This document shows positions 60,910 to 64,000 of a DNA stretch of 64,000 nt, piece by piece (position 1 is the stretch's first letter; each line of letters opens with the position of its first letter). A model generated the notes under the pieces. It was not told the DNA's origin. It worked only from the letters and a program-made list of their open reading frames with translations, and ran no database searches. The translations under genes were made by a program, and so were the position numbers. The DNA is from CBDDHT01 sp965227905. Lineage in GTDB: Bacteria; Pseudomonadota; Alphaproteobacteria; Rhizobiales; Methyloligellaceae. The stretch spans positions 1,798,001-1,862,000 of the forward strand of contig OZ245780.1 of NCBI GenBank assembly GCA_965227905.1. Reading direction: 5' to 3'.

Positions 60910-63324
60910 ATGGACAAAAAGGTCGCCGACGGCTGGTTCCGGCCTGCATTCACGAAACAGGAACTTGACGAAAAACTCGGCGACTATGTCGCGCCGAAAG
61001 GTCTCTATGAGAAGACCAAGGCCATGCCGTTTCTTGGCGGCGTCACCTGCAATGTGGACCGGCTTGTCGCGGGAGAGTGGACCGAAATCATTCTTGATTA
61101 CACGGTCGGTGCTTCGGGAATTGCCGACGGTGCCTGGATCAAGGCAACGTTCAAGTTTTATTCCGACTGGGCATTGTTCCAGACGACGGATCCGACAGCC
61201 GCCAACTATGTCTCCGCTGAATATCAGGCGGGACCGCTGTGCGAAGGGCAGAGCCCGGCAACCGTTCAGTCGCTCAAAGTCCGTTTCGATCAAAAGGGAC
61301 ACGAACGTCCGTTCCAAAAGGCCGTGATCGTCGATACGGTCGACGGTTATCTGAAGCCTGGCGATCACATCATCATTCGCCTCGGTGACCGCCGGGGAGG
61401 GGGGCCCGGAACGCGGGCGCAGACCTTCGTCGAAAAAGGTTTCCGCTTCCGCTGTTACATCGATCCTCTGGGAACATCGCGTTTTTGCGACATCCCGGGC
61501 GACGTTGTGATCGACATCGTGCCGGGCAAGCCAAAGGCCCTGGAGATCGCCGGCTCACGCATGCTGCGCCCCGGCGAGCCGCTCAATATCGGTGTTCGGG
61601 CGGAAGATGCCTGGGGTAATACGTGCTTCGATGAGACCGAGCAGGTGGAAATCAAAGCGACGCGCGATGGCAGTGAAGTCTATAACCGAACGATCGATCT
61701 CGCGAGCAGCGGCTGGTGCTTTGCGGAAATCCCTGACATGCCGACGGATACGGCCGGTGAACTGGCGATCACGGCGTCACTGAAAGGCCACCCGGATGTC
61801 CAGGACACCACTTTCTACGTGACGGTCGACCCGGAATGCCCGTCGCCGCGCCTCTTCTACGGGGATTTGCACGTCCACTCCGACAACACGGTCGGCACGA
61901 ATGACACCGTCTACAATCTGACCTATGGCCGCGACATCGCTCGTCTCGATTATCTCGGCTACACGGCGAACGACTTCCAGATCACCAAGGCGAATTGGGA
62001 CGATGACGTCAATCTGATTCACGGTCTCAATGAGGACGGCAAGTTCGTCTGCTATCCGGGCACCGAATGGTGCGGAAACAGCTGTGCCGGCGGCGATCAC
62101 AATGTGGTTTTCCTGCACGACAAGACACCGGAATTTCCGTTCGATGCGCAGGGCAACATCGCGCGCTCGTTCGAGTGGAACGAAGACATGGATGCCGACA
62201 CGATCCAGCCGGGCGCCTGGCCGCTCGAGGAGCTGTGGGCCACATACGCCCATGATCCGGAAGGCCATCTCATCATGCCGCATGTCGGCGGCAGGCGCTG
62301 CATCATGGACTGGTATCATCCGGTCATGGACCGACTGGTCGAGATCACATCGGCCTGGGGGCATTTCCCGTGGCTCTATCACGAGGTCGCCAGACGCGGT
62401 TATAAGCTCGGTGCCTCGGCCAATGGCGACGAGCACCGCGGTCGTTGCGGTGGTGGCGTGCCCGGTACGGCAGTCTTCGGCACCAAGGGTGGTGTGACGG
62501 GCCTGATCTGCGATGGTCTCGACCGGGCAACGGTCGGCAAAGCGCTCCGCGCCCGCAGAACCTGGGCCACGACCGGCGAACGGACGGTGGCGATAACCAG
62601 ATGCGGCGATCATTTTATGGGCGACGAGTTCGACCATTCTGGGCCTGCACGCATCGACTACCGGTTCCTCGGCGATGTCGGTTGGGACGAAATAGCAGCC
62701 TTCGATCAGGATGGCCCCTTGATGGTCCGCAACCTTCAGGAGGAAGCCGGTTTGTCAGAGCGCCATGTCCGGGTGCGAATAGGCGGTGCACGCATTCGCG
62801 ACCGTTACCGGTGGGCCGACTGGAAAGGCACCATCGACATCCGAAACGGTGTCATCAACGGATTCGGTGCTTATGGTCTCGAGCATCTGGAAGAGACTGT
62901 CTGGCGGGCAGGGCCGACCAAGATCGGTTTCCGCACGGATACCTATGGCGACGCCGATACAGTCGAGATCGATGTTTCGAACCTTGCCTCCAGTACGATC
63001 ACGGTTTCTGGAACAATCGACGGTTACGTGAAGGTCGGCAATCCGCTGGACGGCAACCCCTTCGTTCATTGCCCCGAGTTTTCGCTCGAAGTGTCAGGTG
63101 CTGAGCTGATGGAGAAAGGCAGTGTGCGCAAGGAGCTTGGCGGAACCGAGCTCTTCGTCGCCATCGAACGGATTTCGGAGGCCCCGATGCCGCGCGATGT
63201 TGCGGGTAGTTTCGAGGTGCAGCCTGGAAACGGCCCCCATGGCTTCCGTCCTGTCTTCTTGCAGGGCCGTCAAATCGACGACGGCAAGGCCTGGACGTCG
63301 GCCATGTACATCAACTTCAAATAA
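60910..63324 (+). CDS. Large DUF3604/PHP-type metallohydrolase-like protein
   Basis: 804 aa. The N-terminal half (to about 310) is beta-rich and immunoglobulin-like. At about residue 317, YGDLHVHSDNT gives the PHP-type HxH metal ligands. GTEWCGNSCAGGDHNVVF, MPHVGGRRC, and GASANGDEHRG supply further His/Asp, and a long beta-rich C terminus follows. DUF3604 members are predicted metal-dependent hydrolases or aldolases of unknown substrate. Co-transcription with the DASS carrier suggests it acts on the imported anion. GAGGAGTC lies before the ATG. Confidence 0.85.
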   Translation: MDKKVADGWFRPAFTKQELDEKLGDYVAPKGLYEKTKAMPFLGGVTCNVDRLVAGEWTEIILDYTVGASGIADGAWIKATFKFYSDWALFQTTDPTAANYVSAEYQAGPLCEGQSPATVQSLKVRFDQKGHERPFQKAVIVDTVDGYLKPGDHIIIRLGDRRGGGPGTRAQTFVEKGFRFRCYIDPLGTSRFCDIPGDVVIDIVPGKPKALEIAGSRMLRPGEPLNIGVRAEDAWGNTCFDETEQVEIKATRDGSEVYNRTIDLASSGWCFAEIPDMPTDTAGELAITASLKGHPDVQDTTFYVTVDPECPSPRLFYGDLHVHSDNTVGTNDTVYNLTYGRDIARLDYLGYTANDFQITKANWDDDVNLIHGLNEDGKFVCYPGTEWCGNSCAGGDHNVVFLHDKTPEFPFDAQGNIARSFEWNEDMDADTIQPGAWPLEELWATYAHDPEGHLIMPHVGGRRCIMDWYHPVMDRLVEITSAWGHFPWLYHEVARRGYKLGASANGDEHRGRCGGGVPGTAVFGTKGGVTGLICDGLDRATVGKALRARRTWATTGERTVAITRCGDHFMGDEFDHSGPARIDYRFLGDVGWDEIAAFDQDGPLMVRNLQEEAGLSERHVRVRIGGARIRDRYRWADWKGTIDIRNGVINGFGAYGLEHLEETVWRAGPTKIGFRTDTYGDADTVEIDVSNLASSTITVSGTIDGYVKVGNPLDGNPFVHCPEFSLEVSGAELMEKGSVRKELGGTELFVAIERISEAPMPRDVAGSFEVQPGNGPHGFRPVFLQGRQIDDGKAWTSAMYINFK

Positions 63325-63364
63325 GCGCTTCGAAACGCGCAATCCTCCCAAAGACGATCCCTGG

Positions 63365-63399
63365 CCTCCGAAGCTCTGCACGGCTTCGGAGGTTTTTTT
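63365..63399 (+). terminator. Intrinsic terminator of the DASS-DUF3604 operon
   Basis: CCTCCGAAGC and GCTTCGGAGG form a perfect 10-bp stem with an 8-base loop followed by seven T residues. Confidence 0.95.
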
Positions 63400-63412
63400 G
63401 CGGGAGAGGGCT

Positions 63413-63910
63413 CTAGTGCTGTGTGTCTTGTGCGCCGCGCCGTTTCAGCCCGGCGAGCGCATAGTTGGTTTGATAGCTATGTGATATCGCGCGGCTGACG
63501 CGTTGCCACGTCTCCAGAGATCGGTCATCTCCGACTTCAAAGCTGTCGAAACCGACGCGAGTCATGAACTGGGCCTGATCGGGAAGAACGTCGCCTGTCG
63601 CTCTCAGTTCACCTGTATAGCCAAGCTCGGTGCGGATAACGCGAGCCTGGCTGTACGCCCGGCCATCCGTGAAGGCAGGGAAGTCAAGGACGACGAGATC
63701 GAGAAGCGGGATATGTGCGGCAAGTTCATGGGCTTCGTATGTATTCGCCAGTTCGACACCGACGCGCCCTTCTCTATCTGCCAGCTTGGCCGCATCGCGG
63801 TTCAACCGTGCAAGGCAGACGATCACGTCACCTTTGGCAGGCAACGGATCATCGTCCTGCAGAACGGTCCAGCTGTCGTCGGCAATGTTGCCATCTCTAA
63901 CGAGCACCAT
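63413..63910 (-). CDS. DUF934 protein (sulfite-reduction-linked)
   Basis: 165 aa. VCLARLNRDAAKLADREGRVGVELANTYEAHELAAHIPLLDLVVLDFPAFTDGRAYSQARVIR and GDVLPDQAQFMTRVGFDSFEV are DUF934 hallmarks. Members sit beside cysI and cysH in alphaproteobacteria and are thought to help sulfite reduction. AAGGAGG lies before ATG 63910. It overlaps the reductase gene upstream by 14 bases. Confidence 0.92.
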   Translation of the reverse strand: MVLVRDGNIADDSWTVLQDDDPLPAKGDVIVCLARLNRDAAKLADREGRVGVELANTYEAHELAAHIPLLDLVVLDFPAFTDGRAYSQARVIRTELGYTGELRATGDVLPDQAQFMTRVGFDSFEVGDDRSLETWQRVSRAISHSYQTNYALAGLKRRGAQDTQH

Positions 63911-64000
63911 AGAGAGCCTCCTTGAAGGGCGCGGGGCCTGTCCGGCCATAGGCTTCGAGGAAGGTCTCGTTCTCTTCACGCAAGCCGACATAGGTATCGA
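63897..64000 (-). CDS. C-terminal tail of a sulfite/nitrite reductase (partial)
   Basis: The frame before DUF934 encodes about 33 residues: DTYVGLREENETFLEAYGRTG, then PAPFKEALYGAR and a TAG stop at 63897-63899. This looks like the end of CysI-type sulfite/nitrite reductases, which have a comparable RxxxE-x-F-x-(D/E)-x-Y-R...PFKE tail. The rest of the gene is outside the window. Confidence 0.7.
   Translation of the reverse strand, partial: DTYVGLREENETFLEAYGRTGPAPFKEALYGAR

Noticed and set aside
1..64000. tRNA, rRNA, CRISPR arrays, intact transposases or phage genes
   Set aside because: I found no cloverleaf, rRNA block, spaced direct repeat array or transposase/integrase motif on either strand by eye.

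Overview
The window reads as chromosomal DNA of a free-living, probably aerobic or microaerobic, alphaproteobacterium of fairly high GC. I infer this from the aioXSR-aioBA arsenite-oxidation layout, the PhoB-box-preceded btaAB betaine-lipid genes, a DUF1194 von Willebrand protein, FCD-GntR and LysR regulators and a SoxR-independent CDGSH gene. I cannot name a species. I see no rRNA, tRNA, CRISPR array or intact transposase.

Layout. 0-13 kb holds mostly housekeeping and accessory genes: a Rieske oxygenase divergent from a MetX-type hydrolase, a metallophosphoesterase, NUDIX, WrbA, GNAT, an envelope two-component system with an LTXXQ periplasmic protein, a 3-hydroxyisobutyrate dehydrogenase-like enzyme, a secreted SGNH hydrolase, and an EF-hand lipoprotein. 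13.2-19.1 kb is an operon for corrinoid-dependent methyl transfer: UroD-fold methyltransferase, corrinoid protein, a RACo-like ferredoxin/ASKHA reactivase, a CobW-type GTPase, an FCD-GntR regulator and a zinc-ribbon protein. A hemopexin-repeat protein and an FMN-dependent hydroxyacid dehydrogenase follow. At 21.5-25.6 kb a pterin-type (methyl-tetrahydrofolate) methyltransferase is divergent from a cytoplasmic molybdopterin oxidoreductase with a four-cluster ferredoxin subunit. A 17-bp AT-rich palindrome before the corrinoid operon recurs almost unchanged in this divergent promoter region, which ties the two loci into one apparent regulon. At 48.7-52.1 kb a second methyltransferase/corrinoid pair is followed by a NarI-like membrane protein; it has no reactivase of its own.

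29.7-36.6 kb is a complete aioX-aioS-aioR-aioB-aioA cluster with a well-placed sigma-54 promoter before aioB. arsD and arsA lie at 45.6-47.7 kb, without an efflux permease in view. Between them are a GFA protein, a putative chagasin-like inhibitor, an HlyD export pair, btaA-btaB with a Pho box, a shortened CitE-like protein and the DUF1194 protein.

From 52 to 64 kb are a cold-shock protein, LysR, CDGSH, a haloacid dehalogenase, a Crp/Fnr regulator, a signal-less binding-protein homologue and an unusual fusion of a Rieske ferredoxin to a thiamine-diphosphate enzyme. Divergent from these are a DASS anion transporter and a large DUF3604/PHP protein. The window ends in a DUF934 gene and the tail of a sulfite/nitrite reductase. 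Noncoding structure is rich: an element with roughly 60-bp inverted ends at 21.2 kb, a related 176-bp tandem array at 47.9-48.4 kb, a 33-bp perfect hairpin at 10.1 kb and several copies of a GATCCGGG palindrome family.
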